A stretch of 64,000 nucleotides of DNA, taken from contig NZ_JACHGP010000011.1 in NCBI RefSeq assembly GCF_014202335.1, forward strand, positions 1 to 64,000. The letters are read 5' to 3'. Numbering within the stretch: the first letter of the stretch is position 1; every line of letters begins with the position of its first letter. Made by a program: the position numbers and the translations under genes. Origin of the DNA: Mycobacterium sp. AZCC_0083 (GTDB lineage Bacteria; Actinomycetota; Actinomycetes; Mycobacteriales; Mycobacteriaceae). The notes below the pieces were generated by a model. That model saw only the letters and a program-made list of their open reading frames with translations. It was not told the DNA's origin and did no database searches. Shown here piece by piece: positions 51,331-59,946 of this stretch.

Positions 51331-52808
51331 GCGGCGCCTTCACCGTTCCGCTGTTCCTCCGCGGCGAGGTCATCACCGACGATCTGGTCTCGTTCGGGAC
51401 CCGGTCAGGCGGTTCGGAATTCCAGGCGCCCGACATGAGCAAGTACGTCGAGCGGCTGCCGCTGGCGAACCCGATGCAGATGTCGGACCTCTACGACCTC
51501 AGCTTCGACGACATCCTCGACGTCCTGCAGGCGGTGGGCGAGGCACTCGTGTTCGAGAAGAACACGCACATGCAGGAGGCGTACGAAGCTGCGCTGCTTG
51601 CGAATCCACTGCCTGCGGACATGCTGAAGAACAGCTACCAGATTCTGCAGCCGCTCTTCGCGCGGGCCAACGTGCTGGAGATCGCCGACAGCCAGGTCGG
51701 ACTCGCATACCTCAACGGGTGGGTTCCGCAGCATCTCGCCGACGGTCGCGAGCTGAGGGTCCGGGCATTCGGTTCACGGGTGCTGCACATCCCCGCGGGC
51801 AATGGCGGACTCGTCTCGGCGGTCACCATTCTGCGGTCGGTAATCGCCCGCTGCGACACCATCATCAAGGCTCCGTCCAACGACCCGCTGACCGCAGTCG
51901 CCATCGCACGGACCCTTGCCGACGTCGCGCCGGATCACCCCATCACCAAGCACCTCGTGGTCGGGTACTGGAAGGGCGGCGATCTTGCCGTGGAGGAGGA
52001 GCTGTACCAGCCGCAGCACATCGAGAAGATCGTCGCGTGGGGCGGCCTGGCGTCCGTCAAGCACGTCACCCGCTACATTCAGCCGGGGTTGGAGCTGATC
52101 GCACTCGACCCCAAGCGCAGCGCAACCATCATCGGTGCCGAGGCATTCGCAGACGAGGCCACCATGCGGGAGGTGGCAGGCCGTGCCGCAGTCGACATCG
52201 GTGTCGCCAATCAGGAGGGATGCGCCAACGCCCGCGTGATCTACGTGATGAGCGGGACCGATGCCGCAGGCGTCGACAACGCCAACCGGCTAGGGGAGAT
52301 GATCTACGAGGCCTTGGTCGGGCTACCGGAGTTCATCAGCACGGCACCGCTCCATCCGAGCCGTGAGCTGTACGAGCACGTCGACGCCTCGCGCATGGCC
52401 GACGACTGGTATCGCGTGATCGGCGGTGAGGATCACGAGGGCGCGATCATCGTGTCCCAGTTCGACTCTCCGGTGGACTACTCGGCGATGCTGTCCGGTC
52501 GCATCGCCAACGTCGTTCCTGTCGATTCCCTGGACAAGGTGACCGCCGCGGTCAACGCCTACACCCAGACCATCGGCATCTATCCCGAAAGCCTCAAGCG
52601 CCAACTCCGTGACCAGCTTCCGTTGTTCGGTGCCCAACGGCTGACCAGCCTCGGCTACGCGTGCAACGTCGCGATCGCTATGCCGCAGGACGCCATCGAA
52701 CCCATTCGCCGCATGTGCAAGTGGATCGTCGAAGAAGAGTGTGACCCGGCCGTGGTGATTCCGCTCTGGCGGCTGGGTGGGGTCTCCGCCGCACATGCGA
52801 GCGAATAG
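51327..52808 (+). CDS. LuxC-like acyl-CoA/acyl-protein reductase
   Basis: This 493-residue protein has an ALDH-like fold of the LuxC family: RVLHIPAGNGGLVSAVTILR, CDTIIKAPSNDPLTAVAIAR (nucleotide site), VVGYWKGGDLAVEEELY, and the nucleophile Cys at about residue 299 in ANQEGCANARV. LuxC reduces an acyl thioester to the aldehyde with NADPH. Coupled translation with the LuxE-like gene argues for a two-component carboxylic-acid reductase. The aldehyde could feed a luciferase-like (LLM) enzyme or an alcohol dehydrogenase; the acid substrate is unknown. Confidence 0.87.
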   Translation: MSGAFTVPLFLRGEVITDDLVSFGTRSGGSEFQAPDMSKYVERLPLANPMQMSDLYDLSFDDILDVLQAVGEALVFEKNTHMQEAYEAALLANPLPADMLKNSYQILQPLFARANVLEIADSQVGLAYLNGWVPQHLADGRELRVRAFGSRVLHIPAGNGGLVSAVTILRSVIARCDTIIKAPSNDPLTAVAIARTLADVAPDHPITKHLVVGYWKGGDLAVEEELYQPQHIEKIVAWGGLASVKHVTRYIQPGLELIALDPKRSATIIGAEAFADEATMREVAGRAAVDIGVANQEGCANARVIYVMSGTDAAGVDNANRLGEMIYEALVGLPEFISTAPLHPSRELYEHVDASRMADDWYRVIGGEDHEGAIIVSQFDSPVDYSAMLSGRIANVVPVDSLDKVTAAVNAYTQTIGIYPESLKRQLRDQLPLFGAQRLTSLGYACNVAIAMPQDAIEPIRRMCKWIVEEECDPAVVIPLWRLGGVSAAHASE

Positions 52809-52819
52809 ACAACTGTCCA
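52806..52819. promoter_or_regulatory. TetR-type site after luxC (imperfect copy)
   Basis: TAGACAACTGTCCA differs by one base from the palindromic TGGACAACTGTCCA at 60099-60112. It begins within the luxC stop codon and lies 136 bases before the next gene, so it could control that gene. Confidence 0.45.
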
Positions 52820-52954
52820 AATCTGTATGGTCTAGCTATCCGGAGCGATCGGCATCGCGATGGCTTGCGTCAGTGTGTAGTGCGATATCAGCCGAATACA
52901 TGGAACGTTCGCCAATTCCTTGTGCGCCCGAGTCTGACTGTTTAAGGTAGACAC

Positions 52955-53596
52955 ATGTCCAACGCGAGGATGATTATGGCCGATGCAACTCCGCGCGTCG
53001 GGCGGCCGAGCCGTCGCGCTCACGCCGTCACGGACAGGGTCATGCGGTACCAGCTGATCGTCATCGCTCCCAGTGGGGCCGACGTTGTCCAGTTCGCGGG
53101 GGGTTGGTTGTTCGATCGGCGCATGGCGGGCTGGGACGTCGATGTTCTGGTGCCCGACGCCCGGGGCGAGCGAAGCGACGGGGAGTGTCAAGACGCCGCT
53201 CGATCGCTTCGAATCCTCGGCGTCAGGGCCGTCGATCTGCACGCTGGGCTTGCGTCCGTCGTCCGCGGCCCCGAACGCGCTGCAGGACTGGCAGTCGCCG
53301 CCGACCTGTTGGCGCTCGACGAGCGCATTCACGAGGAAGTGCTCGAGGCAGTGCGATCGGGTATCACCGAAGTGGCGCTGTGGGGTGGCACTCGGCCTGC
53401 CAAGATCGGCGGCAGGGTCGACACCACCCAGTACCGGCTGAGTGCAGCTGCGCGGGCTTACAAGCGACACGCCCTGGGTGCCGTCGGGCTCGCCGACGGA
53501 GAGGTTGGGCACACCGAGCGGCTGTATCGCAGCGGCTATCGGCCAGTCGATTCCGACCTGATGCCAGTGGGCCGAAGCGCCGGCGCGGAAGGCTGA
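52955..53596 (+). CDS. Conserved-looking hypothetical protein
   Basis: This 213-residue protein has a steady coding pattern: alternating strands and helices such as YQLIVIAPSGADVVQFAGGW, GWDVDVLVPD, SLRILGVRAVDLHAGLASVV and TEVALWGGTRPAKIGG. Two strand-turn segments suggest an alpha/beta (Rossmann-like) domain, possibly nucleotide-binding. I do not recognise a family. It lies after the LuxE-LuxC pair and before a TetR gene. The operator-like site at 52806 precedes it. Confidence 0.6.
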   Translation: MSNARMIMADATPRVGRPSRRAHAVTDRVMRYQLIVIAPSGADVVQFAGGWLFDRRMAGWDVDVLVPDARGERSDGECQDAARSLRILGVRAVDLHAGLASVVRGPERAAGLAVAADLLALDERIHEEVLEAVRSGITEVALWGGTRPAKIGGRVDTTQYRLSAAARAYKRHALGAVGLADGEVGHTERLYRSGYRPVDSDLMPVGRSAGAEG

Positions 53597-53598
53597 AA

Positions 53599-53612
53599 TG
53601 GACAGACGTCTG
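53599..53612. promoter_or_regulatory. TGGACA-type site before a TetR gene
   Basis: TGGACAGACGTCTG matches 11 of 14 positions of the TGGACA-N2-TGTCCA palindrome found at the related TetR gene (59940) and contains the perfect palindrome CAGACGTCTG. It lies 147 bases upstream of the TetR start at 53759. Confidence 0.35.
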
Positions 53613-53758
53613 ACGCTTGGCCAGGAACTCGACGGACTCGGCTCTGCATTGAGAAGTACCGGCTGCCAACCTCATCCACCAGGCGTGGGCGAGCGTTCGG
53701 CGTTGCTCTGGTTCGTGTTGCGTTGATCCTCTGCGCAGCGCTGCATTAGGCTAGACGC

Positions 53759-54403
53759 GTGTCCAACCGAAGAGCAGCAAAGGTCGTCGAGGTGGACAAC
53801 GGCGGAAGGCCGCGCCAAGAAGAGACCTACAATCGACTGCTCGATGCGGCGGTCGAGCTGCTCCACGAGACCAAGTACTCCGATCTGACCGTCCGGGCCA
53901 TCGCCGCCCGCGCCCAACTGTCGCCTGCCACCGCGTACAACTACTTCAAATCCAAGAACGGTCTGGTCGCCGCGCTGTATCTGCGGCTCGTCCTTACGGT
54001 GCCGCTCTTCGTCGACGTCAACCAGACCACGCACGAGCGGATCATCCAGGAGATTCACGCGTTGGCCATGCTTGGTGCCGACGAGCCCGAAGTGGCGGCA
54101 GCCTGCACCACGGCGCTGATGGGTGACGAGGACGAGCTGGTTCCGCTGCGGGAGCAGATCGGAATCGAGGTTCGGCGACGGCTTACCGCGGCACTGGGCC
54201 CTGGCATACCGGTCAGCGTGCTGGCCGCAGTGGAATTCGTGTTCTACGGCGCCCTGGTGCGGGCCGGGACGGGATCGTTGAGCTATGACACCGTCGCAGG
54301 CCGCCTTGACGGCGTCATCCGGTTGATCCTGCAAGCCCCACACGAAGATGCTGAGGCCTCGACCCCCGCACCGCGGCGCCGCCGTGCGAAGGCATCCGGA
54401 TAA
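53759..54403 (+). CDS. TetR-family transcriptional regulator
   Basis: This protein of 214 residues has the helix-turn-helix YNRLLDAAVELLHETKYSDL, then AIAARAQLSPATAYNYFKSK. It is clearly a paralogue of the TetR at 59359 (A-A-T-A-Y-N-Y-F-x-S-K-N in both) and has a similar ligand domain with AACTTALMGDEDELVPLREQ and a basic C-terminal tail (PRRRRAKASG). GTG 53759 is the start. The target is probably one of the nearby lipid-type genes. Confidence 0.9.
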   Translation: MSNRRAAKVVEVDNGGRPRQEETYNRLLDAAVELLHETKYSDLTVRAIAARAQLSPATAYNYFKSKNGLVAALYLRLVLTVPLFVDVNQTTHERIIQEIHALAMLGADEPEVAAACTTALMGDEDELVPLREQIGIEVRRRLTAALGPGIPVSVLAAVEFVFYGALVRAGTGSLSYDTVAGRLDGVIRLILQAPHEDAEASTPAPRRRRAKASG

Positions 54404-54420
54404 CTAGTGCCGATCGATGT

Positions 54421-54444
54421 AACGTTGCATCCACACGCAACGTT
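54421..54444. promoter_or_regulatory. Inverted repeat before a TetR gene
   Basis: AACGTTGC and GCAACGTT are perfect eight-base arms separated by eight bases. The repeat ends 23 bases before the TetR start at 54468 and so probably covers its promoter: a likely autoregulatory operator. Confidence 0.6.
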
Positions 54445-54467
54445 GCACATTGCGTAGTATCACCGGT

Positions 54468-55058
54468 GTGAACCGCATCGACCGGCGCAAACGTGAAGTG
54501 CGCGACCGCATTCTCGAGGCCGCGTTCGAGCTGTTCCTGTCACAGGGCATCGACGCCACCAAGATCGATGACATCTGTGAGCGGGCCGATGTCGCCAACC
54601 GGACGTTCTTCAACCACTTCGCCACCCGGCAGGATATGGTCCATGCCCTCGCCGAGAAGCGTCTCCTGAACCTGCGCGAGGTCCTTGTCAACCGGACGCA
54701 CGAGGCGGTTTCCGATCAGCTGATCGGATTCTTCGACGAGATCGCGGCAGTGCTCGTCGGGGCCAGCGACGCGTACCGGTCGATGATCGGCGCGATGCTG
54801 GTAACGACCATGGGTTCGGGGACCCAGCGTGGATTCGGCTTGCATGACGGATTCTTCGAACTCGTCAAGGAGGGTGTCGCCAGTGGCGAGGTCAACGCCA
54901 AACACGATCCGCAGATCCTGGCCGACATCATCGTCGGGGCACTGGTGGTGGGCATCGTGAACTGGACGATCGACAGGTCGTACTCCCTGAAAACCGGTCT
55001 GCACGAATCGGCGACGGCACTCGTCGACCTTCTCGACGGGGAACCGCGGTCTTCTTGA
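54468..55058 (+). CDS. TetR-family transcriptional regulator
   Basis: The protein of 196 residues has the helix-turn-helix VRDRILEAAFELFLSQGIDA, CERADVANRTFFNHFATRQD (an atypical R-T-F-F-N-H-F recognition turn) and a ligand domain with LHDGFFELVKEGVASGEV, a common TetR_C segment. Start GTG 54468 follows the inverted repeat. It converges with the fused FadE gene, separated by five bases. Confidence 0.9.
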   Translation: MNRIDRRKREVRDRILEAAFELFLSQGIDATKIDDICERADVANRTFFNHFATRQDMVHALAEKRLLNLREVLVNRTHEAVSDQLIGFFDEIAAVLVGASDAYRSMIGAMLVTTMGSGTQRGFGLHDGFFELVKEGVASGEVNAKHDPQILADIIVGALVVGIVNWTIDRSYSLKTGLHESATALVDLLDGEPRSS

Positions 55059-55063
55059 CCGCC

Positions 55064-57226
55064 CTAACGGGGTAGTCCGAGCATTCGCTCGGCCACCAGC
55101 GACATCAGCACCTGAGCGGAACCCCCGGCGATCGACAACGCCCTGGTGAGGAAGAATTCGTGCGCCTCGGGCCCCGCAGACACACCGTGAAAGCCCCTGA
55201 GTTGCAACGTCAGTTCGGCCACTTGCTGACGCTGCCGCACGCCGAGAATCTTCTGCAACGACGCCTCAGCACCAGGCTGTGCGCCGCGCATCCGTTCCAG
55301 CAGGCTGCGATGCGCCAGCAGACTGTTGGCGATGGCCTGGGCGGTTAGTGCGCCGGCCTTGTCGAGCTCGACGGCATCGTCGCACTTCTCGCTGAGCGCC
55401 ATGAGATTCAGGGTGGGGGCGCCGAGGGTTCCGGTGTTCATCTCGACGCGTTCGTTGGCCAAGGTGCTACGCGCAAGCCGCCATCCGTCGTTGACCTGGC
55501 CCAGAACGGCGTCGTCGGGAATGAAGACGTCGTCGAGGAACACTTCGTTGAGCATCGGTTCGCCCGTGATGGCCCGCAACGGGCGGACCACGATCCCCGG
55601 AGTCGACATGTCGAGGAGAAAGTAGGTGATACCACGATGTTTGGGCACATCGCGGTCGGTGCGCGCCAAGCAGATCGCCCAATCGGCGTCCGTCGCGTGC
55701 GTGGGCCACACCTTCTGCCCGTTGAGACGCCACCCGCCGGGCGCCCGAATCGCCAACGTGCTCAGCGACGCCAAGTCCGAACCGGCACCGGGCTCGCTGA
55801 ACAGCTGGCACCACGTGAGGTCGCCACGCAACGTCGGACCGATGAACCGCTCCAGTTGTTTCGGTGTTCCCGCCTCGACGATCGTCGGGATGGCCCACCA
55901 GCCGATGATGAGGTTCGGTCTCTCGATGCCGGCGCGCTGCATCTCCTGGCTGATCAACACTTGTTGCGCGGTCGATGCTGCCTGCCCGTAGGGAACGGGC
56001 AAGTGTGGCGCGAGGTATCCCGAATCGGCAAGTGCGCGTTGCCGGTCGGTCTGGGGGAGCCCGGCGACGGTAGCCAGGTCTTCGCGCACCCGATTCCGGT
56101 CGCTCTCGGCCTCGCCAAGGTCGACGTACAACTCCCGACCGCCATCGGCGCGAGCCCGCTCAACGGTGCGCAGGCGCCACCGGCCGCTGCCGCCGGCGTG
56201 GTGGCGCAGAGTCAACGCGCGCCGCAGATAGAGGTGCGCATCGTGCTCCCAGGTGAAACCGGTCGCGCCGAGAATCTGAATGCAGTCCTTGGCGTTGTCG
56301 ACGGCGGCATCGAGTGCGATGGCGGCGGCGGCCGCCGTGGCCAGTGGGCGATCTTCGGCATCGACCGACGCGACGTCCCACGCGAGTGCTGCGGCTTGCT
56401 CGGCACGACAGAGCATTTCGCCACAGAGGTGCTTGATCGCCTGGAAGCGGCCGATCTTCTCGCCGAACTGCTCGCGCAGCTTGGCATACGAGGTCGCAAT
56501 GTCGAGGCATTTGCGCGCAATACCCGAGCAGACGGCGACCATGCCTGCCACGTGGAGGTCATCGACCGAGCCATGCGTGCAACGGATTTCGGCGACGACG
56601 GGAACGTCGCGGCACACCACTCGCCCCATGGGGGACGCGAAGTCGACGCCGGGCAACGGCGTCACGTCGACGTCGTCTTGGTCGGGTTCCACCAGCACCC
56701 AGGTGGCCTCGGCATCGTGGTGTGCCGACAGGATCAGTAGGGACTCGGCACACGCGCCGTGGACGCTGGGGTAGGTCCCGGTGAGGTACAGACGCCCGTC
56801 GTCTCCGGTCCTGACGACCGCATCGGACTGGGGCGACGAGATCGCGGCGGGCCGTGCACCCGTGACCATCGCGTCGACGAATGATGACGGGACCCCAGTG
56901 GTACTGCACAGCAGAGCACCGATTGTAGTCGTGACCACGGGGCCCGGGATGAGCTCGTGGCCAACCTGTTCCAACATGGCCGCAAGATCGGCCAACGTAC
57001 CGCCGGCGCCACCAGCGTCCTCGGGGACGGCGACCCCGAACACACCGAGATCGGCCAGCGGCGACCACACTCGACGCCACGCCGTGCCGGTCTCGTCGCG
57101 CGCGTCCTCGATCACGTTGGAGGTACGCGCGAAGGCCCGTACCGCCTCTTGCGCGGCCACCTGCTCGGCGGTCGTGGCGACCGTCAATCCATGCACCGAC
57201 TGCCAAGCACTGGCTGACCCCTTCAT
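55064..57226 (-). CDS. Fused two-domain acyl-CoA dehydrogenase (FadE34-like)
   Basis: This 720-residue protein joins two acyl-CoA dehydrogenase domains. The first (about 1-350) has VAVPEDAGGAGGTLADLAAM and ATSYAKLREQFGEKIGRFQA, with LGATGFTWEHDAHLYLRRA; the second (about 380-720) has CQLFSEPGAGSDLASLSTLA and WRLNGQKVWPTHATDADWA and ends SIAGGSAQVLMSLVAERML. Fusions of this size resemble mycobacterial FadE34 and FadE6, which correspond to the alpha2beta2 heterodimers used on sterol side chains. It therefore likely dehydrogenates a bulky acyl-CoA. The start is ATG 57226, divergent from a TetR gene with an operator between them. Confidence 0.9.
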   Translation of the reverse strand: MKGSASAWQSVHGLTVATTAEQVAAQEAVRAFARTSNVIEDARDETGTAWRRVWSPLADLGVFGVAVPEDAGGAGGTLADLAAMLEQVGHELIPGPVVTTTIGALLCSTTGVPSSFVDAMVTGARPAAISSPQSDAVVRTGDDGRLYLTGTYPSVHGACAESLLILSAHHDAEATWVLVEPDQDDVDVTPLPGVDFASPMGRVVCRDVPVVAEIRCTHGSVDDLHVAGMVAVCSGIARKCLDIATSYAKLREQFGEKIGRFQAIKHLCGEMLCRAEQAAALAWDVASVDAEDRPLATAAAAAIALDAAVDNAKDCIQILGATGFTWEHDAHLYLRRALTLRHHAGGSGRWRLRTVERARADGGRELYVDLGEAESDRNRVREDLATVAGLPQTDRQRALADSGYLAPHLPVPYGQAASTAQQVLISQEMQRAGIERPNLIIGWWAIPTIVEAGTPKQLERFIGPTLRGDLTWCQLFSEPGAGSDLASLSTLAIRAPGGWRLNGQKVWPTHATDADWAICLARTDRDVPKHRGITYFLLDMSTPGIVVRPLRAITGEPMLNEVFLDDVFIPDDAVLGQVNDGWRLARSTLANERVEMNTGTLGAPTLNLMALSEKCDDAVELDKAGALTAQAIANSLLAHRSLLERMRGAQPGAEASLQKILGVRQRQQVAELTLQLRGFHGVSAGPEAHEFFLTRALSIAGGSAQVLMSLVAERMLGLPR

Positions 57227-57243
57227 ATAACCACAGTGTTGTT

Positions 57244-57264
57244 CTACGTTGTTCTACAACGTAG
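57244..57264. promoter_or_regulatory. Operator between fadE and TetR genes
   Basis: CTACGTTG and CAACGTAG form perfect eight-base arms separated by five bases. The segment also contains a direct repeat of GTTGTTCTAC (57238-57247 and 57248-57257). It lies 18 bases from the fadE start and 43 bases from the TetR start, so one protein could control both. Confidence 0.6.
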
Positions 57265-57306
57265 CAAGCCTGTCCGTCCAAGTGCAACGGCTTGTAGGAT
57301 GCCGGG

Positions 57307-57912
57307 ATGCCGAGGCCGCTGATCCCCGTTGAGGTGATCCACGCGCGCGCGCTCGAGCTGCTGGACGCCAAGGGGGTCGATGCGCTGAGCGCGCGAACGC
57401 TCTCCGCGGATCTCGGGATCTCCACCAGAACGCTCTATCAGCAGGTCGGCACCCGCGAGAAGCTCATCCGAACGTTGGTGGCGCAGCACTTTTCTCAGCT
57501 GCAGTTGGATTTCCACGAGCACGACGACTGGAAGTCGACGGCGTTGCAGTGGTGCCTTGCCCTGCATGACACGCTGCGCGCGCATCCCTTCCTGACCGAG
57601 CTCATGACCATTGCCGATCGTGACGCGGTCACGTCGTACGTCGACGAGTTGTTCGAAAGCATGCTGCGGGCAGGAATTCCACGCGCAGTCGCGGTGGAGT
57701 GCTGCCGCGCATTGGTGACGGTCACGATCAACCACACCATCATCGAGGTCCGGGCCCTGCGTGAGCCGCAACTGTCGCCGGAGAACGCCGCCGAGGCCGC
57801 CAAGATCGCCGCGAACTTCCCGATGACCATTGGCTGGATCGTGGACGGGGTCGATGCGCAGACGGCGTCACCTGCGGGCCATACCGCCAAGCCTGCGCGG
57901 TCGCGGCGGTAA
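57307..57912 (+). CDS. TetR-family transcriptional regulator
   Basis: This 201-residue TetR protein has the helix-turn-helix IHARALELLDAKGVDALSAR, then ADLGISTRTLYQQVGTREKL, and a helical C-terminal domain. Divergence from the fused FadE gene with a palindrome in the short intergenic region supports it as the fadE regulator (inference). The cyp51 gene follows on the same strand after 103 bases containing a separate palindrome. Confidence 0.9.
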   Translation: MPRPLIPVEVIHARALELLDAKGVDALSARTLSADLGISTRTLYQQVGTREKLIRTLVAQHFSQLQLDFHEHDDWKSTALQWCLALHDTLRAHPFLTELMTIADRDAVTSYVDELFESMLRAGIPRAVAVECCRALVTVTINHTIIEVRALREPQLSPENAAEAAKIAANFPMTIGWIVDGVDAQTASPAGHTAKPARSRR

Positions 57913-57948
57913 CTTCACATTGTTGCGCAGGGGATGCGGCAGCGGTAG

Positions 57949-57971
57949 GTTAAACAACACCGTTGTTTAAC
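57949..57971. promoter_or_regulatory. Perfect inverted repeat before cyp51
   Basis: GTTAAACAAC and GTTGTTTAAC are perfect ten-base arms around ACC, the strongest inverted repeat in the window. It ends 44 bases before the cyp51 start. A TetR-type protein is the most likely binder; neither adjacent TetR gene has this sequence at its own promoter. Confidence 0.65.
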
Positions 57972-58015
57972 ACGTGTCGGTGCATGCACCGGCTCCACGA
58001 AGAAGGGCTGCCCTC

Positions 58016-59362
58016 ATGGCTGTAGCCGTTGTCCCCCGGGTATCGGGTGGTGAACAGGAACACGGACACCTCGAGGAGTTCCGCACCGACCCAATCGCAT
58101 TGATGCAACGGGTGCGCGATGAATGCGGTGACGTCGGCATGTTCCAGCTGGCGGGCAAGCAGGTCGTCCTGTTGTCGGGCACGGAAGCCAACGAGTTCTT
58201 CTTCCGCTCGCCAGATGAGGATCTGGATCAGGCCGAGGCGTACCCGTTCATGACGCCGATCTTCGGCAAGGGCGTCAACTTCGACGCGAGCCCGGAGCGG
58301 CGGAAGGAGATGCTGCACAACGCCGCCCTGCGCGGTGAGCAGATGAAGGGCCACGCCACCACCATCGAGAACGAAGTCCGCCGGATAACCGCGAACTGGG
58401 GTGACGAAGGCGAGATCGACCTGCTGGACTTCTTCGCCGAGCTGACCATCTACACGTCGTCGGCCTGCCTGATCGGCAGGAAGTTCCGCGAGCAGCTCGA
58501 CTCCCGGTTCGCCTACCTCTATCACGAACTGGAGCGCGGCACGGATCCGCTGTGTTATGTGGACCCGTATCTTCCGATCGAGAGCTTCCGCCGCCGCGAC
58601 GAGGCGCGAAAGGGGTTGGTGGCGCTGGTCGAGGGCATCATGGAATCGAGGATCGCCAGCCCGCCCGCGGACAAGAGCGACCGCGACATGCTCGACGTGC
58701 TCATCACGGTCAAGGACGAGGCGGGCGATCCGCGGTTCTCCGCCGACGAGATCACCGGCATGTTCATCTCGATGATGTTCGCCGGGCACCACACCAGCTC
58801 GGGCACCTCGTCCTGGACGCTGATCGAGCTGCTGCGCCACCCCGAGGTGTACGCCGGAGTGCTCGAGGAGCTCGAAGAGCTCTACGGCGACGGGCAGTCG
58901 GTGAGTTTCCATGCGCTGCGTCAGATCCCGCGACTCGAGAACGTACTCAAGGAGACGCTGAGGCTGCACCCGCCGCTGATCATCCTGATGCGCGTAGCCA
59001 AGGGCGACTTCGAGGTCTGCGGCTTTCCCATCCGCGAAGGCGACATGGTTGCCGCCTCGCCGGCGATCTCCAACCGGATCGCAGCGGACTTCCCCGAGCC
59101 GGACGACTTCCTGCCCGACCGCTACGACAAGCCCCGTCAGGAAGACCTGATCAACCGCTGGACCTGGATCCCGTTCGGGGCCGGTCGGCATCGCTGCGTT
59201 GGCGCCGCCTTCGCCACCATGCAGATCAAGGCGATTTTCTCGGTCTTGTTGCGTGAGTTCGCCTTCGAGATGGCTCAGCCGTCGGAGGGCTACCGCAACG
59301 ACCATTCCAAGATGGTGGTGCAACTCGCTCGACCGGCTCGTGTCCGGTACCGCAGGCGCTAG
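58016..59362 (+). CDS. cyp51: CYP51: sterol 14-alpha-demethylase cytochrome P450
   Basis: This 448-residue P450 closely follows the mycobacterial CYP51 that I know: PRVSGG at the start, HLEEFRTDPIALMQRVRDEC, KAYPFMTP-like EAYPFMTPIFG, FDASPERRKEMLHNAALRGE, the I-helix MMFAGHHTSSGTSSW, ExxR in ETLRLHPPLIILM, and FGAGRHRCVGAAFA with the haem Cys at about residue 394. CYP51 removes the 14-alpha-methyl of sterols such as lanosterol in three O2-dependent steps; its physiological role in mycobacteria is not settled. In M. tuberculosis a ferredoxin gene follows cyp51; here none does. The 3' end overlaps the TetR gene on the other strand by four bases. Confidence 0.95.
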   Translation: MAVAVVPRVSGGEQEHGHLEEFRTDPIALMQRVRDECGDVGMFQLAGKQVVLLSGTEANEFFFRSPDEDLDQAEAYPFMTPIFGKGVNFDASPERRKEMLHNAALRGEQMKGHATTIENEVRRITANWGDEGEIDLLDFFAELTIYTSSACLIGRKFREQLDSRFAYLYHELERGTDPLCYVDPYLPIESFRRRDEARKGLVALVEGIMESRIASPPADKSDRDMLDVLITVKDEAGDPRFSADEITGMFISMMFAGHHTSSGTSSWTLIELLRHPEVYAGVLEELEELYGDGQSVSFHALRQIPRLENVLKETLRLHPPLIILMRVAKGDFEVCGFPIREGDMVAASPAISNRIAADFPEPDDFLPDRYDKPRQEDLINRWTWIPFGAGRHRCVGAAFATMQIKAIFSVLLREFAFEMAQPSEGYRNDHSKMVVQLARPARVRYRRR

Positions 59363-59946
59363 AGCGTGTCATCGACGATGAGGGCGATTGCCTTCTCGAG
59401 ACGATCGGTCAGCTGGGCTCTCGGCCTCGCACCGATTCCCAGGTGCAGCAGTGCTCCTGCGTACGCCGACATCAACGTGTACGCAACGCCAGGGGGCGCC
59501 TTCGGGCCGAGTGCCGAGCTGACGAGCCGATGGATTTGATCCTCGATCTCGGTCCGTGTCCACGCCAGATCGTGCTCGTTGGCCAGCGTCACGATTGCGC
59601 ACGTGGCGGCCATGTCGGAGCCCTCGGCGACGAGCGACGCTATCCGGCGCAGCACCACGGTCACTCGCGCCGCGGGGCTCAGGGTGGGATCGGTGCACGG
59701 CCGAACGGTGCGCAGCATCTCCAGGTACACCTCGGCAATGAGCGCATTCTTCGATGAGAAGTAGTTGTACGCCGTCGCCGCAGGCACAGAGGCACGGGCG
59801 GCTACGGCGCGCATCGTCAGCCGAACCCGCGGCTCCTCGTGCAACAGATCGATGGCTGCGTCCATGACTCTGCGCGCCGTATCGCCCTGCTGTCGGCCTC
59901 GCAGTGGGGCATCCAGGCGGGCGACGTCGGTGATCTGAATGGACAC
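59359..59946 (-). CDS. TetR-family transcriptional regulator
   Basis: This protein of 195 residues has the helix-turn-helix TARRVMDAAIDLLHEEPRVR, AVAARASVPAATAYNYFSSK and a ligand domain similar to that of the TetR at 53759. It starts at GTG 59946, which sits inside a TGGACA-CC-TGTCCA palindrome, and another copy lies before the divergent DapB-like gene. It likely represses itself and that gene. It converges with cyp51, but whether it controls cyp51 is unclear because that promoter has another palindrome. Confidence 0.9.
   Translation of the reverse strand: MSIQITDVARLDAPLRGRQQGDTARRVMDAAIDLLHEEPRVRLTMRAVAARASVPAATAYNYFSSKNALIAEVYLEMLRTVRPCTDPTLSPAARVTVVLRRIASLVAEGSDMAATCAIVTLANEHDLAWTRTEIEDQIHRLVSSALGPKAPPGVAYTLMSAYAGALLHLGIGARPRAQLTDRLEKAIALIVDDTL

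Noticed and set aside
49894..52808. A complete bacterial luciferase (lux) operon
   Set aside because: Only LuxE- and LuxC-like genes are present. The LLM proteins nearby are single-chain F420-type relatives, not LuxA/LuxB, and there is no luxD or luxG.
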